From Streptomyces flavofungini (GTDB lineage: Bacteria > Actinomycetota > Actinomycetes > Streptomycetales > Streptomycetaceae), in the NCBI RefSeq assembly GCF_014650815.1, contig NZ_BMVR01000012.1, forward strand, positions 62,001 through 126,000: a DNA stretch of 64,000 nucleotides, written 5' to 3'. The notes beneath the pieces were generated by a model, which was not told the origin of the DNA, made no database searches, and saw only the letters and a list, made by a program, of their open reading frames with translations. Below, piece after piece: positions 16,950 to 24,023 of this stretch. A program made the position numbers and the translations under genes. Positions within the stretch are counted from its first letter, which is position 1. Each line of letters opens with the position of its first letter.

Positions 16950-17591
16950 ATGCGCCTGGATCACGACGACCAGCAGGACCGGACGCCTTCCCAGGAGACC
17001 GGGCAGCGAGGTCGTCACGGCCGGGGTACGCGCGGGCGGAAGGTGCGCATCCTGGCGGGCGGCGTCGTGGCGGCTGCCGCCGTCGCCTCGGTGGGGACGT
17101 TCGCGCTGGCCAATCCCTCCGGCGCGGAGGGGCAGCGCGAGGGCGGGGCGAAGGCCGCCGCACCGCGCGCCAAGACGCCGCCGAAGCGCCCGGCGCCGAG
17201 CAAGTCCGCGAAGTACGCGAAGCAGCTTCTGGTCCTCGTCAACAAGGAGCGGGCGCGGGCGGGGTGCAGGCCGCTGCGCCTGGACCGCCGGGTGCAGGCC
17301 GCCGCGATGGCACACGCCAAGGACATGGCGGCGCGCAACTACTACGAGCACACCAGCCCGGAGGGCGCGAGCGCCGGGGACCGGATGCGCAAGGCGGGCT
17401 ACCCGGCCGGGGCCTGGGGCGAGAACATACACAAGGGCCCGAAGGGCCCCAAGACCGCGATGCGTGACTGGATGCGGAGTTCCGGACACCGCCAGAACAT
17501 CCTCAACTGCGCGTACAAGGACTTCGGCGCCGGTGTCAGCCTGAAGGCCAACGGCCCGTGGTGGGTACAGAACTTCGGCACCAAGCGCTGA
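16950..17591 (+). CDS. CAP-domain (SCP/PR1-like) membrane-anchored or secreted protein
   Basis: A 213-residue protein. A charged cytoplasmic N-terminus (about 32 residues) precedes one hydrophobic segment (ILAGGVVAAAAVASVGTFAL), then an A/K/P-rich linker and a CAP domain from about residue 90. The CAP signature residues are visible: His in MAHAKDMAARNYYEHTSP, GENIHKG, WMRSSGHRQNILN. The segment could be a signal peptide or a membrane anchor. Bacterial CAP proteins are extracellular and of mostly unknown activity. GGAG precedes the ATG. Its domain is a paralogue of the CAP domain fused to the sigma factor at 33831-35672. Confidence 0.88.
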   Translation: MRLDHDDQQDRTPSQETGQRGRHGRGTRGRKVRILAGGVVAAAAVASVGTFALANPSGAEGQREGGAKAAAPRAKTPPKRPAPSKSAKYAKQLLVLVNKERARAGCRPLRLDRRVQAAAMAHAKDMAARNYYEHTSPEGASAGDRMRKAGYPAGAWGENIHKGPKGPKTAMRDWMRSSGHRQNILNCAYKDFGAGVSLKANGPWWVQNFGTKR

Positions 17592-17653
17592 TGCCGGACC
17601 CCGCGGGGCCGGTGCGGGGCGAGGAATGACCGGCCGGGTCGTGGGATGACCGG

Positions 17654-17690
17654 GTGGGTCCAGGACCAGGAGGACAGGTCCTGGACCCAC
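17654..17690 (+). terminator. Terminator hairpin
   Basis: GTGGGTCCAGGACC (17654-17667) and GGTCCTGGACCCAC (17677-17690) form a perfect 14-bp stem with a 9-base loop, 63 bases after the CAP-domain gene. Confidence 0.7.
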
Positions 17691-17798
17691 ACCAGGCCGT
17701 CCGATCGGGGGGCAGGGGCTTCGGCGTGGGGGACGGCGAGGGCGAGGTGGTGGGCCCGCGGCACCGTACGACAGCGCATCGCGCCCCGACCACCTCCC

Positions 17799-17825
17799 AC
17801 CGGCCACCGGCCACCGGCCACCGGC
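17799..17825. repeat. Heptanucleotide tandem repeat ACCGGCC x3.9
   Basis: Three perfect 7-bp units at 17799-17819 and a fourth ending ACCGGCA at 17820-17826. It is one of several short-period arrays at gene boundaries in this window. Confidence 0.8.
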
Positions 17826-17933
17826 AGGCTCACGTCATCGTTCCGGCACCGGCCCATCCCGTCGCGTTCGGGTGGCGTTTCCCCGCGGCGTCGATCATGC
17901 GCCGAGTACCACTCGCGCCAGAGAGGCCCTTTC

Positions 17934-18704
17934 GTGCAACGACGTGACTTCGCGGCCGCCGTGACCGCCGCCCTCGCCACCCCGGCCGTGCTCGGCGCTC
18001 CGGCCACCGCCGCCGACCGCTCGGGCGACGGGCTCGCACGCCACATGCGCGCGGCGCTCGCCCCGGAGCTCGACGACCGGGCCGCCGCCCGCGCCCTGGT
18101 CCCGCACCTCCACGACGTCGGCTTCGACTGGCACCCGGAGACGGCCCCGCTGCGGAAGCTGGACTTCCTCGTCGCGTACGGCTTCGGCAACCGTCCCCCG
18201 GCCGGAGGCGGCGACCCCTCGAAGGTCCGGCCGGAGCCCGGCCCGGTCAACGAGGAGCTGGCCGACGCCGTGGCCCGGGTCCGGCGCCACCGGGACGTTC
18301 CCGTGTACGCCCAGTGGGAGATCGCCCGGTTCCTGGAGTCGAAGCACCACATGCGGAACGTGACCTCGATCGAGCCGGTGATCGCGCCCGACGGCACGAT
18401 CACCTACCTCAGCACCGACGGTGTCGCCGCCCAGGTGGCCGAGCTCCGCGCGAAGCTGCCCGGCGGGATCGGCACCGCGGGCGTGGTCGGCTTCCGCGAT
18501 CATGTGAAGCGGTGCGTCCAGACCACGCGCGACCGGGGCATGGCGGCGTACGCGCCGCGCGGCTTCGAGATGCCCGGGACGTACGACGTCGAGTCGGGCC
18601 AGCCGTGGACGCGGCGCCGGGACCTGTATCTGGTGCACGACATGGCCTCCCAGTGGGCGGTCCTGCGCGAGAAGCTGGTGAAGCAGGCGTATCCGAACGG
18701 TTGA
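17934..18704 (+). CDS. Tat-exported protein of unknown function
   Basis: A 256-residue protein starting at a GTG with GAGAGG 9 bases upstream. The N-terminus QRRDFAAAVTAALATPAVLG with cleavage near ATAAD is a twin-arginine signal, so the protein is likely exported folded. The mature part has conserved-looking blocks LDFLVAYGFGNRPP, VPVYAQWEIARFLE, GVVGFRDHVKRC and YLVHDMASQWAVLREKL. I do not recognise the family with confidence; the order of a beta-strand/GN loop, NEELADAV helix and late R/H block faintly recalls the YdcF/SanA (DUF218) fold. It appears monocistronic. Confidence 0.75.
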   Translation: MQRRDFAAAVTAALATPAVLGAPATAADRSGDGLARHMRAALAPELDDRAAARALVPHLHDVGFDWHPETAPLRKLDFLVAYGFGNRPPAGGGDPSKVRPEPGPVNEELADAVARVRRHRDVPVYAQWEIARFLESKHHMRNVTSIEPVIAPDGTITYLSTDGVAAQVAELRAKLPGGIGTAGVVGFRDHVKRCVQTTRDRGMAAYAPRGFEMPGTYDVESGQPWTRRRDLYLVHDMASQWAVLREKLVKQAYPNG

Positions 18705-18734
18705 CGACCGGCACCCGCCGCGCTCGTCACGCCC

Positions 18735-18790
18735 GCCCTCAGCCCTCAGCCCTCAGCCCTCAGCCCTCAGCCCTCAGCCCTCAGCCCTCA
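18735..18790. repeat. Heptanucleotide tandem repeat GCCCTCA x8
   Basis: Eight perfect 7-bp units. The stop codon of the minus-strand hydrolase gene (TGA, 18774-18776) lies inside the array, so changes in copy number would change only the gene end or the spacer to the convergent Tat-protein gene. Confidence 0.95.
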
Positions 18791-20204
18791 GCGGGCAACT
18801 GGTCAGCAGGGTGGCCGGGTCCGCCCCTGCGGGACGCGGGATCGTGCGGCTGGGCGGCGGGCGGTGGCCGGTGCGGAGCCAGCCCTCGACGGCCGCGAAC
18901 GCCGAGCGGTGGCAGGGCAGGAGCGGACGGAGCCGGCCGGGGAAGGTGTCGTACAGCGAGTCGGTGTGGGTGGCTCCCTCGACGCGGTACGAGCGGAACA
19001 GGCCGCCCCGGCCCGCGTCCCGGACCAGCCGGGCGTAGGTGTCCGCGTCGCGGCTGATGGGCAGCAGGACATCGAGGGTGCCCTGCACGGTGATCAGCGG
19101 TTTCCCGATGCTGCCGGTCAGCTCGATCCGCTCGACGGCGCGGTGGACGCGTGCCGGACGCCGCGCGTAGTCGTAGTCCGCGTCGCAGCCGGGGGCGCCG
19201 GGCGCGCAGTACGGGGTGCCCGCATCGGCCGGGCCGTCGAAGCCGGGGTCGAACTCCTCTCGGTAGATCCGCTGGGTCAGGTCCCAGTAGGTGCGGTGGT
19301 GGTGGGGCCACAGGAATTCCGAGCCCGCGGGGAAGCCCGCCGCGAGGAGCTGTCGGTGGGCACGGGCGGCTCCGGTGCCGCCCGCCGCGTAGGTGGGGTA
19401 CGCGCGCAGCGCCGTCGGCAGGGAGGTGAGCGGGTTCGGCCCGTCGGCGCGCCACAGCGTGCCCTCCCAGTCGATGCCCCCGTCGTACAGCTCGGGGTGG
19501 TTCTCCAGTTGCCAGCGCACGAGGTAGCCGCCGTTGGAGATGCCCGTGGCCAGGGTGCGGCCGGGCTGCCGGCCGTAGCGCTGGGCGGTGACCGTGCGGG
19601 CGGCCTTGGTGAGTTGGGTGACTCGCCGGTTCCACTCGGCGACGGCGTCGCCCGGCCGCCGGCCGTCGCGGTGGAACCAGGGTCCGGTGTTGCCCTTGTC
19701 CGTGGCGGCGTACGCGTAGCCGCGGGCCAGCACCCAGTCGCCGATGGCCCTGTCGTTCGCGTACTGCGCCCGGTTGCCCGGAGTCCCCGCGATCACCAGG
19801 CCGCCGTTCCAGCGGTCGGGCAGCCGGATCACGAACTGGGCGTCATGGTCCCAGCCGTGGTGGGTGTTGGTCGTGGAGGTGTCGGGGAAATGGCCGTCGA
19901 TCTGGATGCCGGGTGCGCCGGTGGGCGTGGGCAGGTCCTTCGGGGTCAGTCCGGCCCAGTCGGCCGGGACGGTGTGGCCCGAGGCGACGGTTCCGGTGGT
20001 GGTCAACTCATCGAGACAGGCGGCCTGTTGGCGCTCGGCGCCTGGGACGTCCAGCTGATCGAGGTGGGTGCAGGTCGCGGATGCGGGGGTGGACGGGGTG
20101 GCCTCTCCCGGGGTGGCGTCGCTCGGGGTGGCGGTGAGGGCGAACAGGAGGGCGGCCCCGGTGGCAGCCGTGCGCGCCGGGTGACGGGGGCGTGATCGGC
20201 TCAT
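18774..20204 (-). CDS. Secreted alpha/beta hydrolase (tannase/feruloyl-esterase or 3HB-oligomer-hydrolase-like)
   Basis: A 476-residue exported protein with a basic signal peptide (SRSRPRHPARTAATGAALLF). The nucleophile Ser is probably in ATGISNGGYLVRW; a late GTLDVLLPISRDADTY and EGATHTDSLYDTFPG could carry the Asp and His. The loop WNGGLVIAGTPGNRAQYANDR and pairs of Cys (CTHL, QQAACLDEL, YCAPGAPGCDADYDY) suggest a disulfide-rich esterase. Its ATG overlaps the TGA of the upstream esterase as ATGA, so both enzymes are made together and may attack the same ester polymer in two steps. The family is a best guess. Confidence 0.72.
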   Translation of the reverse strand: MSRSRPRHPARTAATGAALLFALTATPSDATPGEATPSTPASATCTHLDQLDVPGAERQQAACLDELTTTGTVASGHTVPADWAGLTPKDLPTPTGAPGIQIDGHFPDTSTTNTHHGWDHDAQFVIRLPDRWNGGLVIAGTPGNRAQYANDRAIGDWVLARGYAYAATDKGNTGPWFHRDGRRPGDAVAEWNRRVTQLTKAARTVTAQRYGRQPGRTLATGISNGGYLVRWQLENHPELYDGGIDWEGTLWRADGPNPLTSLPTALRAYPTYAAGGTGAARAHRQLLAAGFPAGSEFLWPHHHRTYWDLTQRIYREEFDPGFDGPADAGTPYCAPGAPGCDADYDYARRPARVHRAVERIELTGSIGKPLITVQGTLDVLLPISRDADTYARLVRDAGRGGLFRSYRVEGATHTDSLYDTFPGRLRPLLPCHRSAFAAVEGWLRTGHRPPPSRTIPRPAGADPATLLTSCPLRAEG

Positions 20205-21256
20205 CGCTGAAGGCCGAAGAACTCGGTGATCCAATAACTGGAGCAGATCGACGCGACGAAGTGCGCCGTCCCCGTCGCCCCGCACTGCCGCGTCCCGCTT
20301 CCGGGATCGACCGGCGTGCCGTGGCCGACGCTCGGCACCCGGTCGACCTCGACCGCGACGCTGCCGTCGGCGGCCAGGTGCTGCTCCCGCCGGGTGCCGT
20401 CGGGGCCGATGGTGGACGTGCGGTCGGGGGTCTGCCGCAGGCCGTGCACGGCTGTCCACTGATCGCGCAGGGCGTCCGCGTTCTTCGGTACGACGGTGGC
20501 GTCGCGGTCGCCGTGCCAGATGGCCACGCGCGGCCAGGGCCCGGTGTGGCCGGGGGCGGCGTCCTTGACGCTCTTCGCCCAGGCCGCGGGGGTCCGGTTC
20601 ACGCCGGGGTTCATGCAGGTGAAGGCCGAGAGGACGTCGGTGGCGCAGCGGTAGGGCAGACCGGCGACGACGGCCCCCGCCCGGAAGACGTCCGGATAGG
20701 TGGCGAGCAGCGCCGAGGTCATCCCGCCGCCCGCCGACAGGCCCGTCACGTACGTACGGGTGGGGTCGCCGCCGTACGCGGATCCGGTCTTGGCGACCAT
20801 CTGCCGGATCGAGGCGGCCTCGCCCTGCCCGCGCTGGGTGTCGGCGCTCTGGAACCAGTTGAAGCACTTGTTGAGGTTGTTCGACGCCGTGGTCTCGGCG
20901 AAGACCAGCAGGAACCCGTACTGGTCGGCGAACTTGGTCAGGCCGGAGTTGTCGGCGTAGAGCTGGGCGTTCTGGGTGCAGCCGTGCAGGGCCACCACGA
21001 CGGCCGGGTTCGCGGGCAGTGGCGTCGGCCGGTACACGTACATGTTCAGGGCGCCGGGGTTGGCCCCGAAGTCGGTCACCCGCTCAAGGGTGACCGCCGC
21101 CCGGGCCTCGGGGGCCGGGCCGTACAAGGTCGCGCCGGAGGCGAGCGCGAGGGCCGCCACCAGTGTGCCGATCCTGCGCGTGCGGCGTCGGAGCCATGCC
21201 GTGCACCGGTCCAACAGGGCGGCCGGGGTGGGCAGTTGGGAGTTTCCGTACTCCAT
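20201..21256 (-). CDS. Secreted PHB-depolymerase-family esterase
   Basis: A 351-residue exported esterase with AGGAGG 6 bases before the ATG. The basic N-terminus (RCTAWLRRRTRRIGTLVAAL) is a long signal peptide ending near PEARAAV. Catalytic motifs are YVTGLSAGGGMTSALL (GxSxG nucleophile), IWHGDRDATVVPKNA (Asp) and SVGHGTPVD (His); the oxyanion region is VVVALHGCTQNA. Relatives cleave polyhydroxybutyrate, acetyl-xylan or feruloyl esters, which cannot be told apart here. It is the first gene of a coupled pair. Confidence 0.87.
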   Translation of the reverse strand: MEYGNSQLPTPAALLDRCTAWLRRRTRRIGTLVAALALASGATLYGPAPEARAAVTLERVTDFGANPGALNMYVYRPTPLPANPAVVVALHGCTQNAQLYADNSGLTKFADQYGFLLVFAETTASNNLNKCFNWFQSADTQRGQGEAASIRQMVAKTGSAYGGDPTRTYVTGLSAGGGMTSALLATYPDVFRAGAVVAGLPYRCATDVLSAFTCMNPGVNRTPAAWAKSVKDAAPGHTGPWPRVAIWHGDRDATVVPKNADALRDQWTAVHGLRQTPDRTSTIGPDGTRREQHLAADGSVAVEVDRVPSVGHGTPVDPGSGTRQCGATGTAHFVASICSSYWITEFFGLQR

Positions 21257-21430
21257 GGAAGCCTCCTGCAGGCGACGAGGTGCCGGTCACCCTAGGAGCG
21301 CCCCGAACGCCGCGACATGGCGACGGACCCCACAACCGGGCCCGTCTCCGCGTCGCACACCACCCTTGCCGACGGCCCACCCTCGCCGACGGCCCGTCCT
21401 GGACCGGCAGGCGCGGGTATCGGACAGGCT

Positions 21431-21973
21431 CTAGCCCTGCGAGTCCGGCTTCCAGTCCTGCACGAGGAGCCCGAGCAGCACCTCGTCCAGGAACTCGCCC
21501 ATCACCCACGCCGAGGAGCGCAGCACGCCCTCGCGGACGAAGCCGTTGCGCTCGGCGGAGCGCAGCATCGCGGCGTTGTCCGACAGCGTTTCGATCTGCA
21601 GCCGCCACAGGCCGCGCACGACGAAACCGTAGTGGCACAGCGCCGCGACGGTGTCCGTGCTGTAGCCCTTGCCCCGGGCGGACGGCAGCAGCCCGACACC
21701 GATGTGCGCGGACCGGTTGTGGGTGTCGATGTTCCACAGCCCAGCGCTGCCGATCAGCTCCCCGCCGTCCAGCGCCACCACGGAGAACGGGGCGTGCCGG
21801 TCCCGCTTGTCGTCCACCGCGAACTGCGAGTCCTTCGACCCGGGCGTGATCGGCCGCCATGGCAGGACGTTGGACCGTGAGTAGACGACCACGTCGTCGT
21901 GGAGCCCGGTCTCCAGGATCGGGATGTCGTCCTCGTGCCGGGCCCTGAGCCCGACCTTTCCGCCCTTTAGCAT
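21431..21973 (-). CDS. GNAT family N-acetyltransferase (RimJ/RimL type)
   Basis: A 180-residue single-domain acetyltransferase. The acetyl-CoA loop is GVGLLPSARGKGYSTD (R/QxxGxG/A motif), followed by AALCHYGFVVRGLWRLQIET and NAAMLRSAERNGFVREG, the usual RimJ/RimL blocks. The substrate (an amine on a protein N-terminus or small molecule) is unknown. The gene stands alone, divergent from the serine protease. Confidence 0.87.
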   Translation of the reverse strand: MLKGGKVGLRARHEDDIPILETGLHDDVVVYSRSNVLPWRPITPGSKDSQFAVDDKRDRHAPFSVVALDGGELIGSAGLWNIDTHNRSAHIGVGLLPSARGKGYSTDTVAALCHYGFVVRGLWRLQIETLSDNAAMLRSAERNGFVREGVLRSSAWVMGEFLDEVLLGLLVQDWKPDSQG

Positions 21974-22450
21974 GCATTCTTCCTAGCCGACCGGGCGGGC
22001 CCGCGGCAAACCAATAAAGGGTCGTCGCGGTCGGCGTGACGGCGGCAGCGACCGAGGACATCGCGGCCACACGCGATTCTTGGACTTTCCTTGCGGCCTA
22101 ATTGGACTTTCCCGTCACGGTGCGGCTCAACTCCTGGACGTTTCAAGGGAGTTACCCTATACCGGACCCGATCGCCTCCTTGCGTCTACGTATGGCTCAC
22201 GGGACCGAGCCCTACCGACGCCCCCCACCCATTCAAGGAGTCGCGCCGTGTACAAGACCCCCGGTGACTGAGACGGGTCCAGTGCTCCAGAACACCCTTC
22301 GCCGCACCTGACGGATTGCCTTGCGGCAATTCACGTTCCCCTAGTGGCGTCGCGCCTTGTGCTGCCCTTTCCGGCATATATCCGGCTGCCGACTGCCAGT
22401 TGAGCACAAATTGCCCACGGTACGAAAGGCCCGTTCACCCAGGAGGTAAC
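21974..22450. other. Intergenic region upstream of the serine protease gene
   Basis: 477 bases without a supported gene. It contains an exact 11-bp direct repeat (TTGGACTTTCC at 22080-22090 and 22102-22112, 22-bp period) and a small hairpin ATTGCC-TTGC-GGCAAT at 22315-22330. A 7-codon ORF behind AAGGAG near 22248-22271 looks accidental. Confidence 0.6.
22080..22112. repeat. Direct repeat TTGGACTTTCC x2, 22-bp period
   Basis: Two exact 11-bp copies start 22 bp apart, that is two helical turns, on the same face of the DNA. This spacing suits a dimeric activator. The flanking genes are the GNAT (left) and the secreted protease (right). Confidence 0.7.
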
Positions 22451-23665
22451 GTGATAAGAACCAACCCGCTCAAGCGCGCCCTTGTGGCCGCCGCTCTGGT
22501 GGCCGCGGGGGTCATGGTCCCCGTCGCGCCCACGACGGCGGGCGAATCCGCACCCGAGGCCGCGGGCGAAGCCCCACCGACCGCCGCGAAGCCCGCTCCC
22601 CTGCCGACCGTCGGCGACGAGAAGGCGGTCGATCTCAGGCTCGGCTCCCCCGGGAGCCCGGACCGGCGGGAGATCCGGCGCCCCGGAGCGCAGTACGTCA
22701 AGGTGCACTTCTCCCGGCTCACGCTGGCGCGCGGTGACTATCTGACGGTGGCCGACCCGAGCGGCCGCGAAGTGCACACCTACCACGGCGATCCCACCCG
22801 CGGCGGCGCCGCGAAGGGCGACGCGAGCTTCACCCGGCACGGCCGCACCGGCTTCGCCGCGATGTCGGTGGACGGCGACACCGCCGTGATCACCCTGCAC
22901 ACCCGCGAGGGACGGAACTCGGCCGCCACCATCGACCGGTACTGGCGCGGCTACTCCGACAAGGAGATCAAAGCCAAGAACGGGCCGGGCGTGTTCAGCG
23001 TGTGCGGCGCCGACGGCCGCCGCGACACGGTCTGCTACAAGGAGAACCACCCCGCCCAGTACAACGCCTCGCGCCCCGTCGCCCGCATGCTGACGAACGG
23101 CAACGGCTGGTGCACGGCCTGGCGCGTGGGCCGGGGCAACCACATGATGACCAACAACCACTGCGTCAAGACACAGGCCGAACTCGACACCATGGAAGTG
23201 CAGTTCAACTACGACTGCGCCACCTGCGGCGGCAACAACCCCGGCCCCGGCACCAAGGTGGGAGCGAACCAACTGCTGCGCAACTCCGCCGAGCTGGACT
23301 TCGCACTCTTCAACGTCGACAACTTCGACCAGATCAGCCAGTTCGGCACGCTGTTCCTGGAGACCCGCGCGCCGGTCATCAACGAGCGGGCCTACGTCAT
23401 CGGCCACGGCGACACCAAGCCGAAGCGCATATCCCTCTTCGAGGAGCGCGACGGCGGCGCCTACTGCGCCGTGAAGACCACCGGGGGCAACAGCGTCGGC
23501 TACTCCTGCGACACCTCGGGCGGCAACTCCGGCTCCCCGGTCCTCGCGGGTTCCTCGCACAAGGTGATCGCCCTGCACTGGGGCGGGTCCTGCCCGAACA
23601 ACGTGGGCAATCGGATGGACCGCATCTATCCGCAGATCCAGGACCTGATCGACAACCGCGCCTAG
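22451..23665 (+). CDS. Secreted trypsin-like serine protease
   Basis: A 404-residue exported protease. The GTG start follows a perfect AGGAGGT at 22441-22447. The signal peptide (IRTNPLKRALVAAALVAAGVMVPVAPTTAG) is followed by a pro-region to about residue 170. The S1-type catalytic triad is visible: His in MMTNNHCVKT, Asp in ELDFALFNVD, Ser in DTSGGNSGSPVL. Several Cys pairs (CGADGRRDTVC, NYDCATCGG, GAYCAVK/YSCDTS) suggest disulfides. It ends in a strong terminator and appears monocistronic; the upstream phased direct repeat may control it. Confidence 0.9.
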   Translation: MIRTNPLKRALVAAALVAAGVMVPVAPTTAGESAPEAAGEAPPTAAKPAPLPTVGDEKAVDLRLGSPGSPDRREIRRPGAQYVKVHFSRLTLARGDYLTVADPSGREVHTYHGDPTRGGAAKGDASFTRHGRTGFAAMSVDGDTAVITLHTREGRNSAATIDRYWRGYSDKEIKAKNGPGVFSVCGADGRRDTVCYKENHPAQYNASRPVARMLTNGNGWCTAWRVGRGNHMMTNNHCVKTQAELDTMEVQFNYDCATCGGNNPGPGTKVGANQLLRNSAELDFALFNVDNFDQISQFGTLFLETRAPVINERAYVIGHGDTKPKRISLFEERDGGAYCAVKTTGGNSVGYSCDTSGGNSGSPVLAGSSHKVIALHWGGSCPNNVGNRMDRIYPQIQDLIDNRA

Positions 23666-23708
23666 TCCGAACGGACCCTGCGGTCCCGTCGCACCACCCG
23701 GCACACAC

Positions 23709-23754
23709 GCGGCCCCCGCACCAAGTCGAAGGAAGAACTTGGTGCGGGGGCCGC
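23709..23754 (+). terminator. Strong intrinsic terminator hairpin
   Basis: An 18-bp perfect stem (23709-23726 with 23737-23754; outer part GCGGCCCCCGCACC) closes a 10-base loop, 43 bases after the protease stop. Confidence 0.9.
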
Positions 23755-24023
23755 CTCACGTCGTAGGAGCCGCCCGGCCGCCGGGTGGAGTCCCCGTCCG
23801 TTCGCGGACCAGCCGTTGCCGAACGTATTGACGAACCGCATGCCCACCCCTACGGTCCCTCAACAGAGACCCACAGGATTCAACAATTCAGAACATGGCG
23901 GGGCGAGTTGAGGATCCGAGCCGATGCGGCTCGCCATCACCCTGTGGCACCTCGCATCGCCCTCGGCCGCGCCCGCCACGCGCCACCGCACTTCGACAGC
24001 CACCCGCACCCCGAAGGTTCCCC
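23755..24023 (+). promoter_or_regulatory. Upstream region and candidate promoter of the GH43 galactanase gene
   Basis: TTGACG (23828-23833) and TACGGT (23851-23856) with a 17-base spacer make a good sigma-HrdB-type promoter, leaving a leader of about 160 bases. The GTTTACGTAAAC operator core seen at 15267 and 15315 is absent, so direct LacI control of this galactanase is not supported. Confidence 0.5.

Larger units (their letters stand above)
17592..17933. other. Intergenic region with terminator and heptamer repeat
   Basis: It holds the terminator at 17654-17690 and a short tandem array of ACCGGCC (three full units, 17799-17819, plus a partial fourth) upstream of the Tat-exported protein gene. 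No gene is supported. Confidence 0.6.

Noticed and set aside
18735..18790. Possible CRISPR array
   Set aside because: The 7-bp units are contiguous with no spacers and no cas genes occur in the window.
22248..22271. Seven-codon ORF behind AAGGAG before the protease gene
   Set aside because: Too short to support as a gene and not coupled to the protease start 180 bases away.
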